Assembly: GCF_900700375.1 (NCBI RefSeq)
Contig: NC_041712.1
Location: forward strand, 20,457,780 to 20,521,779
Length of the DNA: 64,000 nt
Reading direction: 5' to 3'
Origin: Denticeps clupeoides
Taxonomy: Eukaryota > Chordata > Actinopteri > Clupeiformes > Denticipitidae
A program made the position numbers and the translations under genes. The notes beneath the pieces are model-generated. The model saw only the letters and a list, made by a program, of their open reading frames with translations. It had not been told where the DNA came from and searched no databases. Each line of letters opens with the position of its first letter. Position 1 is the stretch's first letter. Positions 10,468 through 22,516 of the stretch are shown here, piece by piece.

Positions 10468-13400
10468 CAAAATATTAGGACGTTTTAATTTGTGGTGAGA
10501 GGAATGAACCTCCAGCACAGCCCAACAAAACCTTCATGCCAGCCTTTGGGCCCTGGCTAGGAAACCCCAGTGGGCACAAATGCAGGAGCGTTCAGGCTTC
10601 CAAAGGTTTTGCGCTACATGTGACTGCAGCCTACACCCAAGCTGCTCTGATTAACACAGACTGGCCCCTCAGCAGAAACCTGAGTCCCCACATCACACTA
10701 CCCACAGCAATTGGCTCTTATGGTGCCCCTACGTGGTGTGCCCTCCACTCTACAGCTGAACCCTAAGCCACCTGATGCCCACATGTGCTCGTTGGAAGCA
10801 TTTTAATGGAGATTTAAGGGTGAGTAACAGATCTGTGCAAGTGCAGAGAATCTATAATGACTCAAAACCCCCTTCATTCCGATACATACAAATGGCCTGT
10901 GATGTACATAGTAGTGATTAAAATAAGTCACTTCAAGGTCATTTCCAGACCTGTCCAGATTCCAAGTGACCTGCAGTGGTCTTATGGTTAATGAAATGAG
11001 CGTTGTATTAGCAATGGCTAATATTCATACGAATTTCTATACTTCTATCAGACTAAAATGTCGAAATTATTATCATATGCTGGCAAAAATAGCTTCCCTC
11101 ACTTCCTGGCTCAAACTACAAACCAACCACCAGGTGGCATAATAAAGCTATAATTTTTCTAAATTTGAAAATAAAACACTTTAATTTACACATGGTTTGT
11201 CTAAAGCCACCTTTCCCACTGAGTGGAGTTTAATGTAACTGTAAGGTTTTTTTAATGTTTTACACAGATACACATTTTTTGTTGCCTTTCCCCTACTGAA
11301 ATCAAGAACTAGCAGACTGTTAAACAATATCATCTGTTCCATAAAAATAATATTATTGATTATTAAGTTACATAAAATAATTAATTTAAACATGACCATT
11401 TAAAAAAGTGTCTGAAGCCACCTGTTAAATCGTAAATTATCTGCTATTTCAGTTCCCAGTCATGAGTCATGATGCAGCAGCTCTTAATTTGCTTAGTTGA
11501 TATTAAATATCGTGTATAATGGAAGCAAGTGACTCTGCAGTTTTTTTTCTTTTTTCCCCAAAGACGTGTGGCAACTCTCTATGTGACCCCTTAGGGAGGG
11601 AACTGCTAATGCTGTGTGAAATTGTATGTTCTATGCATTATGGGAGTTTTAAAAAGTGTCAGCTGACACTGCATTTGTCTTCTGGACGTTATAAATCATC
11701 AGGGTAATTACTGAACAGGGACAGAGTGAGAGAGGGGAACTAATGGTCCCCCCCCTTCCTTCCCCTACCCCCAAATGCAGCTGCTCCTCAACTGGAGAAC
11801 ACCCCGTCCAAGGCCACAACAATTAAATCCACCCCACCCCACTCCATTCCTGCACTAAGCCTGTCCACATCTGCTGGGGTTAATTGCCCTGTGGATGTTT
11901 CTCACCAGTTCGGAGGGGGATTCATTTCATTCGGTGGCACACCGGGGTCAGGCTGGCGGGGCTGACCTTTCCGTCCCACATGTGGCTCGCTGGGGCCGAA
12001 TGGCATTCCCCCGTCACCTGCACGAACCCCGCACAGGATGTAATGCACTGGGACAGGATCCTCTAATGAGTCCAGCACATACCGAAGGGGTAAGAGAGGA
12101 AATGTGAGGAGAGACGCTGGAGTTGCCAATTGCTGTGGATGTGCTGTAGCTCGCATTCCTTCTGGATGGGAAAATAATAGTGAAAAACATTATTTTCCAC
12201 TGGTATCACTTGTATGTGGCAATGTTTGCTGAGAAAGTGCATAGGGTGCAAAAAAATCCTCTTGAGGCCATAAGGTATTATAATACACAGAATTTGTCTC
12301 TGAATTCAAGTATAAATGGAATACAGAGAAATATTTTGTAACATCGTGGATTCATCGGTTTGTTTTGGCAAGATGGCTGTCTGAGGCTCTGCATGCGCTG
12401 TTCCCCTAATGTACAGCTGAGCGGACACATTAAAAAGGTGCTTATTCAAACACACTTATTGGTACATTGAGCAGCATGTATTATTATTCACAGACCTTTT
12501 TCCTTTTCTGGCACCCAAACACTAATAGCTACTGAGGGTGCCACGAAAAACCTTTCTTAGAAGAGGCCCTGGAATTACCCTTGGGGGCCTGGTTTGGAAC
12601 CAGAGTGTGAGCTTTTTTTCATAAGCACTTTATTAAGACATAAAGCCAGTAGATATATTTATGGTTTTCAGCTAAATGTGTTTCTGAGGAATTAGTGTAC
12701 GTGTGCATATCTATATGTGTAAATGACAGATTATTATTATTATCCAATATTTTTTATTTGGCCCCAAGTCACATACAGGATGGCCCAATAGGCTTTGACA
12801 GGTCCCCCAAGAAACACTTGGAAACAAAAATCACTGACTCATGGTGGTCCTGGAGAAATCAATTTTCATCCTAACTTAATTTATGCAACATGTTTGCCTT
12901 CTGTGTTTGTGGAAAGTCTGTGTTTTTTTGTAGGACAGGGGTGGATGATGAATAACAAGGCTATCTGAGGTTAAAGCTGAGTGTTTGCATGTCGCATGTA
13001 TGTGTCTGTTGGACTTGGCGTGGGTGAGGACAGCCCATAGTAGCAAACGGGGGGGCTCACCCTCCCTCTCTTCCCTTTTCTCCTCAAAGTCACATGTCCT
13101 TGGAGTGTACGGCTCCTCCACTGATCTGGGGCATGCATGTCACTGTGTGCCTGACCCCTGCGCCAGAATCCTTCCCCTGTAAAGGCCCCATGTCCACACA
13201 CACAAAGGTCAGAGGTGTGTGTTGTGATGGCGCTGGATGGGGGTGGCTTATGCACCTGTGACAACAGAGTTACTGTAAACCGTAAGCCGGCATGCGGCAA
13301 GAGTAGCATGCCTCAGATGACAGTCGCTTCGCGCCGCTGCGAGTGCACATTCTCGATGGGAACTGATACTCACCCCACAACTCCGGCTCTGCTCCTAATT

Positions 13401-13800
13401 TACTGTCGGAAGCTCTCGCAGAGTCTCCGCCGGACACGTACATCAAATGTACACGAAAGACTGGAGAAACACAAATCTCGGGCGTAATCCTTCAAGTGAA
13501 AGTTTTCAAAATAAACAGCCGAAGGCATCTGGGCGGATAATGCTCTGGTAATGTCCCTCACACGCCTATGCTAATGGGGTGGGCAGATGCCAGCATGGAT
13601 ATGGGCCAGGACATGCAGGACATGCCCCCTTTGGCAGGGGATGGTCATTCCTCTAAAAGTCTGCGCATGACAAGAGAGTCAACATCCAGGAAGGATAATG
13701 ATTTAGAACCTGAAATAGGTGTCCTACATGCCTGCCCGGCCCACATCTCTGTTTCCAGAAAGCAGAGGGTTATAAAAGAGACACAACTGCAAATTTAGAG

Positions 13801-13825
13801 GTGTGTGTGTGTGTGTGTGTGTGTG
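13801..13825. repeat. GT microsatellite
   Basis: Perfect GT dinucleotide run of about 25 bases. Confidence 0.95.
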
Positions 13826-15161
13826 GATATAATAAAATAAAAGCTAAACATGAGGTTAGGTATGTCTTATATGTGTGCATCTAGAAATTGTAATCAGCAT
13901 TTTAATTAGTTCATCTGAGGAGCATATCACAACGTGCTCATAGCTAAAGTTATGACATTTTTTGCTTAAAATTGTATCTAGAGCGCTTGGTTTCAGCACA
14001 ACGGTCAGCTCCACCAATCATTGAGGAAATGGCAGCTCAGGGCAGGTTGGCAAGGCAAAAGAAATGCACCACATGCCACCCAGGGGGGTCAAAACCAGGA
14101 ATGCAAACCAAGCAAATTCCCAAAAATAAATAGATTTTCCTCTTCAACTATTACAGATCTCAAAAGCCCATATTAATATATCTCACATACAATGATTTTA
14201 TTTATTTTGTGCACATTTTTAATACCAAAGGAGTCAGATTAACATCCCTCACATAGCAAGTCCTCGAGTCTGGTCTGTTTGGGTCAGTCTAGGGCTCATC
14301 AGTCCCCTAAAGTGCCTTGAAATGGCCATATAGGGACACAATATGAAGCTTGAAAAAGAAAAAAAAAAAACTTAGGCTAGGGATGGGAAATCACTTGATG
14401 GCAACGGTGCACTGGCCCCTTGCATTGCACATCTACTACAAAAAGGAGCTTCATATTTAATACAGAAATGAGTAGAGCTGGCAAACTACATGCACAGCAG
14501 GCAGAGGATTCATGCGCGTAATAAAAAGGAAAAATAACGCAGCCAAAGGAACAGCGCGTACCCAGAGGAGGCTGGGTTTTGACAGCGCCTCTGTTTCTTC
14601 TCAGGGTTCCAAACGTGTTTATTTGAGACGCGTTTTTAGCTTTAACTGCCCTCGAGGGGCATTTTCTGCCGCTCTTGGCCGCGCCCGGCCCGTTAAACGC
14701 GCCGTGACGCAGGAGCGCCACTATCAACACGCAACCACGCGGCCAAACTGGTTGCCAGGGTCGCGGTTTTCACGCCAATTTGAATTAGAGAAAGAAGAAC
14801 AAAACACTTTGCGTGTAACATTACAAAGGGGCTGGTTTAAAATCCAAATGATCAAAACACAATCGACTGTGTCTGTGTGTCATGAGAAGAAGAGGTTTTT
14901 ATCCCAAGACATGGCAACACTAACGCCACAAACCAAACAAAAGTCACAATATTTATTCGGCATACAATCTGTTCAAGGAAATGGCAGGAGAACGGTACAG
15001 AGATGTTAGCGTGATATTAATGCCCGTATCCCTTATGAGTAAGCCTACGCCAGGGACACGTGTATCCATACGCAATCTCTACGCCAAAGGTTAGCAGCCG
15101 CTTGGTTCTCCCCGCTGGCCGACTTGAGCCGTCCTCATTTCAGGCCGAGGATTGGCTGTCG

Positions 15162-15192
15162 CCTCCTCCTCCTCCTCCTCCTCCTCCTCCTC
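15162..15192. repeat. CCT trinucleotide repeat
   Basis: About ten CCT/CTC units; polypurine on the other strand. It produces a run of Pro codons in a chance frame. Confidence 0.95.
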
Positions 15193-15278
15193 AGTTTGAA
15201 AAACACATTTTTCCCCATGCTGCGCACATCACTGCCGTCCGATCCCTTCTATGGGCATTAAATACGAACCTGTCTGGA

Positions 15279-15288
15279 GTCACGTGAT
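15279..15288. promoter_or_regulatory. E-box palindrome of USF/TFE type
   Basis: GTCACGTGAT contains the palindrome TCACGTGA, the preferred site of USF and MiT/TFE bHLH-zip factors. It lies 1.8 kb upstream of stc2. Motif match only. Confidence 0.3.
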
Positions 15289-16028
15289 GCCCACGGTACA
15301 TAAACACTTGAGTGAAGGCAGTTGTGAGTGTGGTAAATATTTATCTTCTCGATAACATAAATGACTGCTGTCATATGCTTCACCACTCTGGGCAAACGCT
15401 TCCTACCCGTGACGTGTGACTGGGGTGTTTTTCACCTTGCTACCGCCGCAGCAAGTGGGCCCCTGCCAGCAAGCTGGTTCGATTCAAATTGCCGAATAGA
15501 AAAGACGCAGGTGAGGAGGTGCCTGCCAAGGCGGATCAGCCGTCCTGGCAAACGCCTTCACCCACACCGGCATCAACACTGCGGCCAGCGGGGGTCCTGT
15601 GCTTGAGAAACAGCCATTTGTCAATCAGCGCTCGCACTCAGGGAGAAATACACAGGGAGCCTAAGGAATGGCATCCTCCATCGACAAGTCTTTCCCCGCA
15701 CCCAACTCCCCTGACTGGACCTGTCCGGGTAAACCGAGCAGAACACAGTGTTCCGTAAACAGTCAGCGATGCCTTCTGTCTGGAGCTGCTGCTCTGGTGC
15801 CTTGACCTCTGTTGACCCAGCCACTGACCAGCAGGTTAACACCCCCTTCACCAGCAGGTCTATTTATTCTTTAATACAAACCGTGGTAGCAGTGGTTATA
15901 GATCTCGGCCGATAAGCCTCACAGATCCACTTGAGGTACCCAAGGAAAAGGTATGTGAAGTGAAAATCATTGTGAAACACTGCAGTACAGTACGTGGTGC
16001 ACACACAACGAAACGTGTGTTCTGCTTA

Positions 16029-16216
16029 TCATTTACATTTACAGCATTTACCAGACGCCCTTATCCAGAGCAACTTACAATCAGTAGTTACAGGGACAGT
16101 CCCCCCCTGGAGACACTTAGTGTCTTGCTCAGGGACACAAAGGTAGTAAGTGGAATTTGAACCCGGGATCTTCTGGTTAATAGGCGAGTGTGTTACCCAC
16201 TAGGCTACTACCACCC
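16029..16216 (-). mobile_element. SINE family B, near full-length
   Basis: Reverse-oriented copy: on the + strand it starts with the tail ATTTACATTTACAGCATTTA, then the conserved GACGCCCTTATCCAGAGC (a 3' tail of the kind shared with L2-clade LINEs), and ends with the tRNA-like head CCCACTAGGCTACTACCACC. A truncated family A SINE follows 33 bases later. Confidence 0.87.
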
Positions 16217-16249
16217 ATCCTTGGTAAGCAGTCAGTGTGCCCTGTGTGG

Positions 16250-16333
16250 AGAGCCCGGCGTGGAGCAGTGTGTGGGGACGGTAACCTTCTGATTAAGGGC
16301 CCGCTTCCTTAACCGCTAGGCCACCACTGCCCA
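16250..16333 (-). mobile_element. SINE family A, internally deleted copy
   Basis: Reverse copy with the head (TTAACCGCTAGGCCACCACT) and the GCAGTGTGTGGGGACGGT segment joined directly to CAACCTTCTGATTA-type sequence. The middle of the element and its 3' half are missing. Confidence 0.75.
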
Positions 16334-16679
16334 TATACCAGAAGTCCTCCATTATATCTCATTTAAATATAAAGCATTTGACCTCAAATTAACTTGTGTT
16401 ATGTGTGCTAATTTCCATTAGACAAGGCTTCCACCGTTCTGGTCCAGTAAAAGTGTAATAAAACACGGTTAAAGCGCTGGTTCACAATCACCTCTGAGCA
16501 TAAATCTGTCCGAATCAGGTTGACTTGACAGGAATTCAGATGAAGGACCTGGTCACATTATTGTATTCCCATGGTGCATTTCCATGGCCTGTTGCATTTG
16601 TATCCGCAACAGATTTTGTATTAACTAGTGGAGTAAGAAGTAAGAGTTCGAAAGGCAGTGGACGTACAGTAAAACGGCA

Positions 16680-17045
16680 ACGCTCAAGTAAAGCCACCAC
16701 GACTAGCCGGTCTGCCGATCATTCCTCACGAAGCTGCATCGCAATGAGAGTCGGCGCCTCGCGCGTCGGCGGAACTGCGTCGAATTCTCGCGAGACCTGG
16801 CAACCCCGCTCGCGCTCATTGACGCGGGGCCGCGCGGGGCCACGCCTCCCTCGCGCCCGCCCTCCGAACTTGGCCGCGGACGCGAGCGCCTGCGATTGGT
16901 CGGCCGGCGGCGTGACAGCACCTGCTCGGCCTCTTCAGCCGCGCTGACACGGGCGCCTGGAGGGAATATAGCCCGCGTCCGTCGCCACCGCCGTGCCCCC
17001 TCTCCGTGCGGGAAGAAATACAGCGGCGCCCCGCCGGCGTCAGAC
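16680..17045 (+). promoter_or_regulatory. stc2 promoter CpG island and 5' UTR
   Basis: Strongly CpG-rich DNA leading into and beyond the stc2 start codon. It contains a reverse CCAAT box (GATTGG near 16893) and a weak TATA-like GAATATAG about 80 bases before the ATG. Confidence 0.55.
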
Positions 17046-18476
17046 ATGGACGCGAGGTGCGCGTTGGGCATTTTCGCGCTTGTTTTTTTACTACACGGCG
17101 CCGCCGGCGCGGTGGACGTGAGCGGCGACCCGCACGAAACGTCGCAGGAGAAGAGCCTGAGCCTCCAGAAGCGACGGCTGTCCCTGCAGAACACAGGTAA
17201 AGATGCGAGGACACGCCGCATCCGTCATTTCTGCCGAGCCAGTCGAGCCGGTCTCTTTTATGTCAGTGATGCGTTTGAATGACGGCTAGAACCATAAAGC
17301 ACGGACCGGTGGCAGCTACTAAAGCGACGTGCGTTGTGATTGACCGCAGCCGACATCCAGCACTGCCTGCTGGGCGCGGGGGACGTGGGCTGCGGCGTGT
17401 TCGAGTGCTTCAACAACAACTCCTGCGAGATCCGCGGACTGCACGACATCTGCATGACTTTCCTGCACAACGCGGGCAAGTTCGACTCTCAGGTGGGCGA
17501 CGGGCTGCCAGGTTCGCGGTTTTCACGTCATCGTGTAGCCTTTTTGTAGCATAATTCATCATGCACTCAGTCTTAATGCCGTACTCAGACACTTCGGTTT
17601 CATTCTGCTGATTGTCAATTGTTCATTTGTCATTTTGACTTAGCTTTTTTTGCCAATTAGTACCCATTAAATGGACTCAACTCTTCTCGTATTGGCAAAG
17701 CAACAGACTATAGTGATGATCTTTTATCCTTATTGTTAATACAACTTTGTAAGATGTAGCTTCACCCTCTGTGGGTCGGGTGTAGGATTTGGAAGATTGG
17801 GGTTCAGATTTGTGGGCTGCTTGATCGTGACAGTCGCTTTATGTGAAGTTCTCTCTTAACTGTGCACTTGTCTTGCGTCACAGGGTAAGTCCTTCATAAA
17901 AGAGGCTCTGAAGTGCATGGCCCATGGGCTGCGACAGCGCTTCAGCTGCGTGAGCCGCCGCTGCGTGGCCGTAAAGGAGCTCGTGTTCCAGCTGCAGCGC
18001 CAGTGCTACACCAAACACAACCTCTGCGCGGCCGTGCGCCAGAACGTCAACGTCATGGTGGAGATGATCCACTTCAGCGACCTGTTTCCCAAAGGGTGAG
18101 TCAGCGGCTGCTCGCCACACGTTGCGATCGGAATGGATTTGGCGGGTGAAAGAGTATTTTAAATGCAGAGAGTAACGCCCCTGTGTCTCTCAGTCCCCAT
18201 GTGGAGCTGGTGAACATCCTGCTGGGCTGTGGGGACGAGGTGAGAGAAGCAATCGCCCGGCGGGTCCGTGCCCAGTGCGAGCTGAACTGGGGGGCCCTGT
18301 GTGCCAGTCTCACCCTCTGCTCCGTGGACACAGGGGCAGACAGATTCGTCCCCACAATGAGCCCCCAAGCTCGGAATGGGGACACTCAAACTCGAGGGGC
18401 GGAACCTGAAGCCAAAACGGTCGGACAGAGGACAGAGGAGTCGAGGGACGAGGGAAGGGAGGGGACCCAACGCTGA
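17046..18476 (+). CDS. stc2: Stanniocalcin-2
   Basis: Four coding exons, 17046-17196, 17350-17492, 17884-18095 and 18194-18476, join in frame to 262 residues. STC2 is a secreted disulfide-linked glycoprotein hormone that binds covalently to PAPP-A and blocks IGF release. Visible are a signal peptide (residues 1 to about 22), the conserved RLSLQNT/A segment, GDVGCGVFECFNNNSC with the N-glycosylation sequon at Asn73, the many conserved cysteines, and Cys120 in RFSC, equivalent by counting to the human Cys120 used for the PAPP-A bond. Residues 1-51 align to human without a gap. The C-terminal tail is about 40 residues shorter than human and lacks the His-rich cluster of mammalian STC2. It follows bod1 in the same orientation, as in human 5q35. 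Confidence 0.95.
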
Positions 18477-18516
18477 AGTAGGACATTCTGACCGCAGTCA
18501 CATTTGCCTCAGGACT

Positions 18517-18518
<2 letters not shown>

Positions 18519-18549
<31 letters not shown>
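18519..18549. repeat. CA microsatellite in the stc2 3' UTR
   Basis: Perfect CA run of about 30 bases, 43 bases after the stc2 stop codon. Confidence 0.92.
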
Positions 18550-18551
<2 letters not shown>

Positions 18552-18555
18552 TAAA
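18550..18555 (+). terminator. Candidate stc2 polyadenylation signal
   Basis: AATAAA just after the CA repeat, 74 bases after the stop. The mammalian STC2 3' UTR is long, so the real end may lie further on, in the AT-rich stretch up to about 19.7 kb. Confidence 0.3.
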
Positions 18556-19974
18556 CACACCAAGCACTGAGTCCCAGAGAACTGCATCCAAACCGCAGCA
18601 CCCAGCGGTGAACAGAGGTGTAAGAGGGGTGATACCTTCTTTCAACGTCTGGCATCACAGACACAGAGAGAGAGGAAAAAGAAGAAGAAGAAGAAAACTC
18701 AGGGCAACTCACTCACCACCTCAGCTGGATGGAGCGGTGACTCCGTCAAGTATATTAATATCCACACGTACCGACTACCTACAAAGCTAATGTTACACCC
18801 CTCCGGGCAATAAGAACAAGCGGCCATCCGTTCCGGGACACACTCCTCATCTCCAGTTACAATTGTGAATTTCCCCGCCGCCCTAACACACCGCTTATCT
18901 CCGAGGTAAACAAACACGACTCCGCGAGTACCGAGCTCTTGCGTTCGCTGTCTGAAGTTTGCCCCTCCCAACCAAACTGAAACTATTTAATTTCTCCTGG
19001 GTTAGAAAAACAGAAAGTCCCACACGTACAGCACCTTGAGACATAGCTTATAGGACCTACCTCACCTTTACGACAAGACATTGGCAATCGTGTGAACTGT
19101 ATGAGATGGCATGGACATATAATACATTTTTGCATTTCCAATAACAATATGGAAATATGACGTTTCCACTAAGTCTTTCTGTATATATTTCCTTTTTGTT
19201 TAATTTTTAATGTCTTCTATTATGCATGGTATTCACATGGTGACTTTGTCTAATTCCCATTAGTAGCACATTGGCTAACAGCTGTTCTTTCGTAGTACTT
19301 CTGAGGATTTTATAGAAATCTCTTGTTTTGTATTTTGATTTTTTTTTTGTACATTAAATATTTTGAATATTTAGTTTCAATTCCAAAAATGTGTTTCCTC
19401 CAATGACAAAATGCTGTTGCAGGTGTTACAGTATCAGACAAAAGTAGAACATTAATTATATTAACCCTAATATAGACTGTTCAATACTAGACGAGGAAGA
19501 ACTTTGAAATGTAAAAACATATTTATATGTACTCATGGAAAAGGAAACGGAAGGTAAAGATCCCAGACCAAAGGCCAGTGTTGACCCCCTCCACACTAAT
19601 CCTGAAAAACAGACTCCGTCCTGATAAGTCAAGTGAGCGTAAGGATTGTCTTGTATCAACCTATTTCTATTTACTTATTTATGTTTTAGATAAGACAAAT
19701 CAATGACCTGCACTGACATGCATTAAGGAGACTTAGAGAGGATCTGGTAATGACAAGAGCGGATGGGATCTACATATCTCTGCACTCCAATGAGAGGGTC
19801 AGTGGAATGTGGGGCACACCAAAAAAATACAACCTGAACCAAAGTCTAGAGGGACAATTCCTGTTTAAAAAAAAAAAAATCCCTAACCAAAAAATTATTT
19901 ACTGCAAAAAAAGTGGTCAGTATGAAATTCCAATGAGAAGACACATGAAAAGACCACGTGCACAGTTATTCACT

Positions 19975-19980
19975 TTTATT
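19975..19980 (-). terminator. Candidate bnip1 polyadenylation signal
   Basis: AATAAA on the minus strand, about 325 bases beyond the bnip1 stop. The stc2 and bnip1 3' ends face each other across 18.5-20.3 kb. Confidence 0.4.
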
Positions 19981-20303
19981 TCGTTCTTGGGGGATCTCAA
20001 GGTGTTAATCCCTTTAGAAGCAGTACTAAAATGTGTTCACATCCTTCAAAGATGATTAAGACTATAACTGTACAACTGGGTCAAATACCAGTTCATTTCC
20101 CTTTTGAAAACTCTTATAACTGCAATCTACTTCAATAATCTACTTCTCTGAAGCCAATTGCTCTTTTCGACTGGATATGGTGGAAGAAAAACTCCCTGTC
20201 CTGCCTCAACCACAGCCCACAGGAGCTATTTCTGTTACAGTACAAATGTAATAAAATGTATATTTTTAATTCTTATCATTATTTTTTTGCTGGAGGCTGT
20301 GGC

Positions 20304-21568
20304 TTACAGGAAGGGAAAGAGTCTCTTCTTTAGTATGTAGAGGACAGTTGCCAAAAAAAGAGCCAGGGCCAGGAATATGAGCAGCTTGTCTGTCAGCTCA
20401 CGCCGATTGTACTTCAAAATCAACTTTCTGCCAAGGTGAATGGTCCCGGTCATCGACTTGAACTCCTCGTTTGTTTCCAGAACTGTCCGTGAAGATGTAG
20501 CTGTGGCACCGATGGAAAAAAATAATAAAGCATTTAGTTAATATAGAGGTCGTAAAAACTATGAGATAAACAAATGAATCACCTTCATAACTGTTGTCAT
20601 CAGTTCAGTTGTCTGGAATCAATTATTATTATTCCTATCTATACTAAGCATACAGAATAAAGAATTCTTTCTCTCTCACCCAGTGTGCAGATGGTCTCCT
20701 CACTCTGCTTCACCTGCTGTGCCATCATACGGCTGATGCTCATCAGGGACTCTGTGATGTTGCTGGAGGTCTGCACCATGTTCTCCTTAGTGGCCTTTCT
20801 GATCAAACCAATAAAACAATCTACTCATACCCAAATTATATTAATTTGTCTCAGGGTGCGAGTTTTGTTTTATTAGCACTGATAATTTATGACTCACCTC
20901 TGTCTCACGGAAGGGTCTCCTCCGTGTAGGAGCTCATCCTTCTCCAGATTATCTATGTGCAGTTTACAGGCCAGATTTGCCTTCCGCCACATGGTCTGAT
21001 TACTGCAGGACAACAGGACACAGACGGGACAGCGGGGCTTTCCTAAAACGCTCGGGCGAGCAGTTAATGTTATAAACAAATGTAAACCAATCAATTTTTT
21101 TTACCTCAACATCTGCTTGTGGTGTCTGTCTGTCTCACAGAGAATGGTTTGCTTATCAGTTTCCTTATCTTGCTCCTTGGCCAGTTGTTCCATATTCTGT
21201 TATTAATTGTAAAAAAATAAAAACCAGACAAATATATCATAACAAGAGAACTAAATGGACACAGCACCGCATACCTGGATCAGCAGTCGTAGCTGACTAA
21301 ATTTTCTCTTAACCCCGGCATTCAATTCCATCAGCACGTCCTGTGGACCCGGACAGTCCCGTATGTCCTAATCAGAAACATGTCAGTGACATACAAGTTA
21401 AACAGCCAGATACACGCCCAACATTCCGAAAATCACAAAGCCGTTTTAAACTTGTTCGTTCATATTTTTTCCCTCACCATTTACCTGAATAAGTGCCTTT
21501 ATTTCCAAGTCATATTTGATAATTTCTTGCCCACATATACGGACGTCGACGTCCGTGGACGCCGCCAT
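20304..21568 (-). CDS. bnip1: BNIP1 / SEC20, ER Qb-SNARE
   Basis: Six coding exons on the minus strand, 21485-21568, 21275-21367, 21105-21196, 20898-21002, 20680-20798 and 20304-20500, join in frame to 229 residues (human BNIP1 is 228). BNIP1/SEC20 is a tail-anchored ER SNARE acting with syntaxin-18 and USE1 in Golgi-to-ER retrograde transport; it also has a BH3-like segment and roles in ER shape and cell death. Visible are the conserved start MAASTDVDVRICGQEIIKYD, the coiled coil near 36-90, SNQTMWRKANLACK, the SNARE helix with ESLMSISRMMAQQVKQSEE, GTIHLGRKLILKYNRRELTD, and a C-terminal membrane anchor (about 204-221) ending KKRLFPFL. In human it also neighbours CREBRF. Confidence 0.95.
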
Positions 21569-21700
21569 GTTTGTTGTTCAGAAGACAGACGCGCTGCGTT
21601 AGCCAATAGCAAGGGGAGGTCTCGCTGACGTCATTTCCGCGCCAATTCTCGGTCGACTGACGTTACGTTACCGCCATCTACTGTAGAGAAGGGTACGGCA
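21569..21700 (-). promoter_or_regulatory. bnip1 promoter with CRE palindrome
   Basis: Immediately upstream of the bnip1 start codon (minus strand) is a CG-rich stretch with a CCAAT box (in AGCCAATAGC, near 21601) and a perfect CRE, TGACGTCA, at 21626-21633. The arrangement about 60 bases before the ATG is typical of a core promoter of an ATF/CREB-responsive gene. Confidence 0.55.
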
Positions 21701-22028
21701 GTTCTTTTAGATGTACCGAATCTTTAGAATAAGTTCACAAACGGTCGCCCTCTGAGGAAAATGATTCAGGAGACTAGTTCACCGAGTGATGCGTTCATTC
21801 ATGCGTCGGCGACTCTAGAAAGCGATTCGGTTCAGGACGTTCCTTTAAAAGATTCGTTCGCGAAAGACACAAGACTAATCTACTGAGATGTACGAAACTC
21901 GTGGTAAAAAACATGCAAGGGTAGTAACGTTGACTGAATAAGGTGACTTTAATTTGCATGTGCTCTCATTAATACACAAAAAGTCATTCTGTTACTGTAA
22001 AGCTACAAACTATTATACATTCCATGTA

Positions 22029-22516
22029 CAGTACAGGCCAAAAGTTTGGACACACCTTCTCATGTGTGTTCTTTATTTTCATGACCATTTACATTGGTAG
22101 ATTCTCACTGAAGGCCTCAAAACTATGAATGTGCAGTTGTGCACTTAATAAAAAAGGTGAAATAATTGAAAACATGTTTTATTCTCTAGTTTCTTCAAAA
22201 TTTGCTCTGATTACTGCTTTGCACACTCTTGGCAATCTCTCGATGAGCTTCAAGAGGTCGTCACCTGAAATGCTTTTCCAACAGTCTTGAAGGAGTTCCC
22301 AGAGGTGTTTATCACTTGTTGGCCCCTTTGCCTTCACTCTGCGGTCCAGCTCACCCTAAACCATCTGGTCTCCACTTTTTGTTAAGTCCATAACTCCACA
22401 TGTGTTCATTCATAGTTTTGATGCCTTCAGTGAGAATCTACCAACGTAAATGGCCATGAAAATAAAGAAAACACATGAGAATGAGAAGGTGTGTCAAAAT
22501 ATTTTTGCTTGTACTG
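22029..22516. mobile_element. Tc1/mariner-type element, internally deleted (MITE-like)
   Basis: The ends are inverted copies: left CAGTACAGGCCAAAAGTTTG, right ...GCTTGTACTG, flanked by TA dinucleotides as expected for Tc1 target sites. The inverted arms extend to about 200 bases (left TAGATTCTCACTGAAGGC, right GCCTTCAGTGAGAATCTA). The transposase gene between the arms is gone, so it is a non-autonomous remnant. The right terminus is more diverged than the left. It lies 460 bases upstream of the bnip1 start. Confidence 0.9.

Larger units (their letters stand above)
9886..16680. other. bod1-stc2 intergenic region, no gene recognised
   Basis: Apart from the repeats and sites listed separately, I see no supported exon. 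A GC/CpG-rich patch at about 14500-14790 carries an open frame of 165 codons that resembles nothing known. In human, regulatory DNA for STC2 and NKX2-5 lies in this neighbourhood, so conserved enhancers are plausible but unproven. Confidence 0.55.

Noticed and set aside
14512-15009. Plus-strand open frame of 165 codons
   Set aside because: Runs through a GC-rich patch, has no recognised domain or splice partners, and its composition looks like chance openness.
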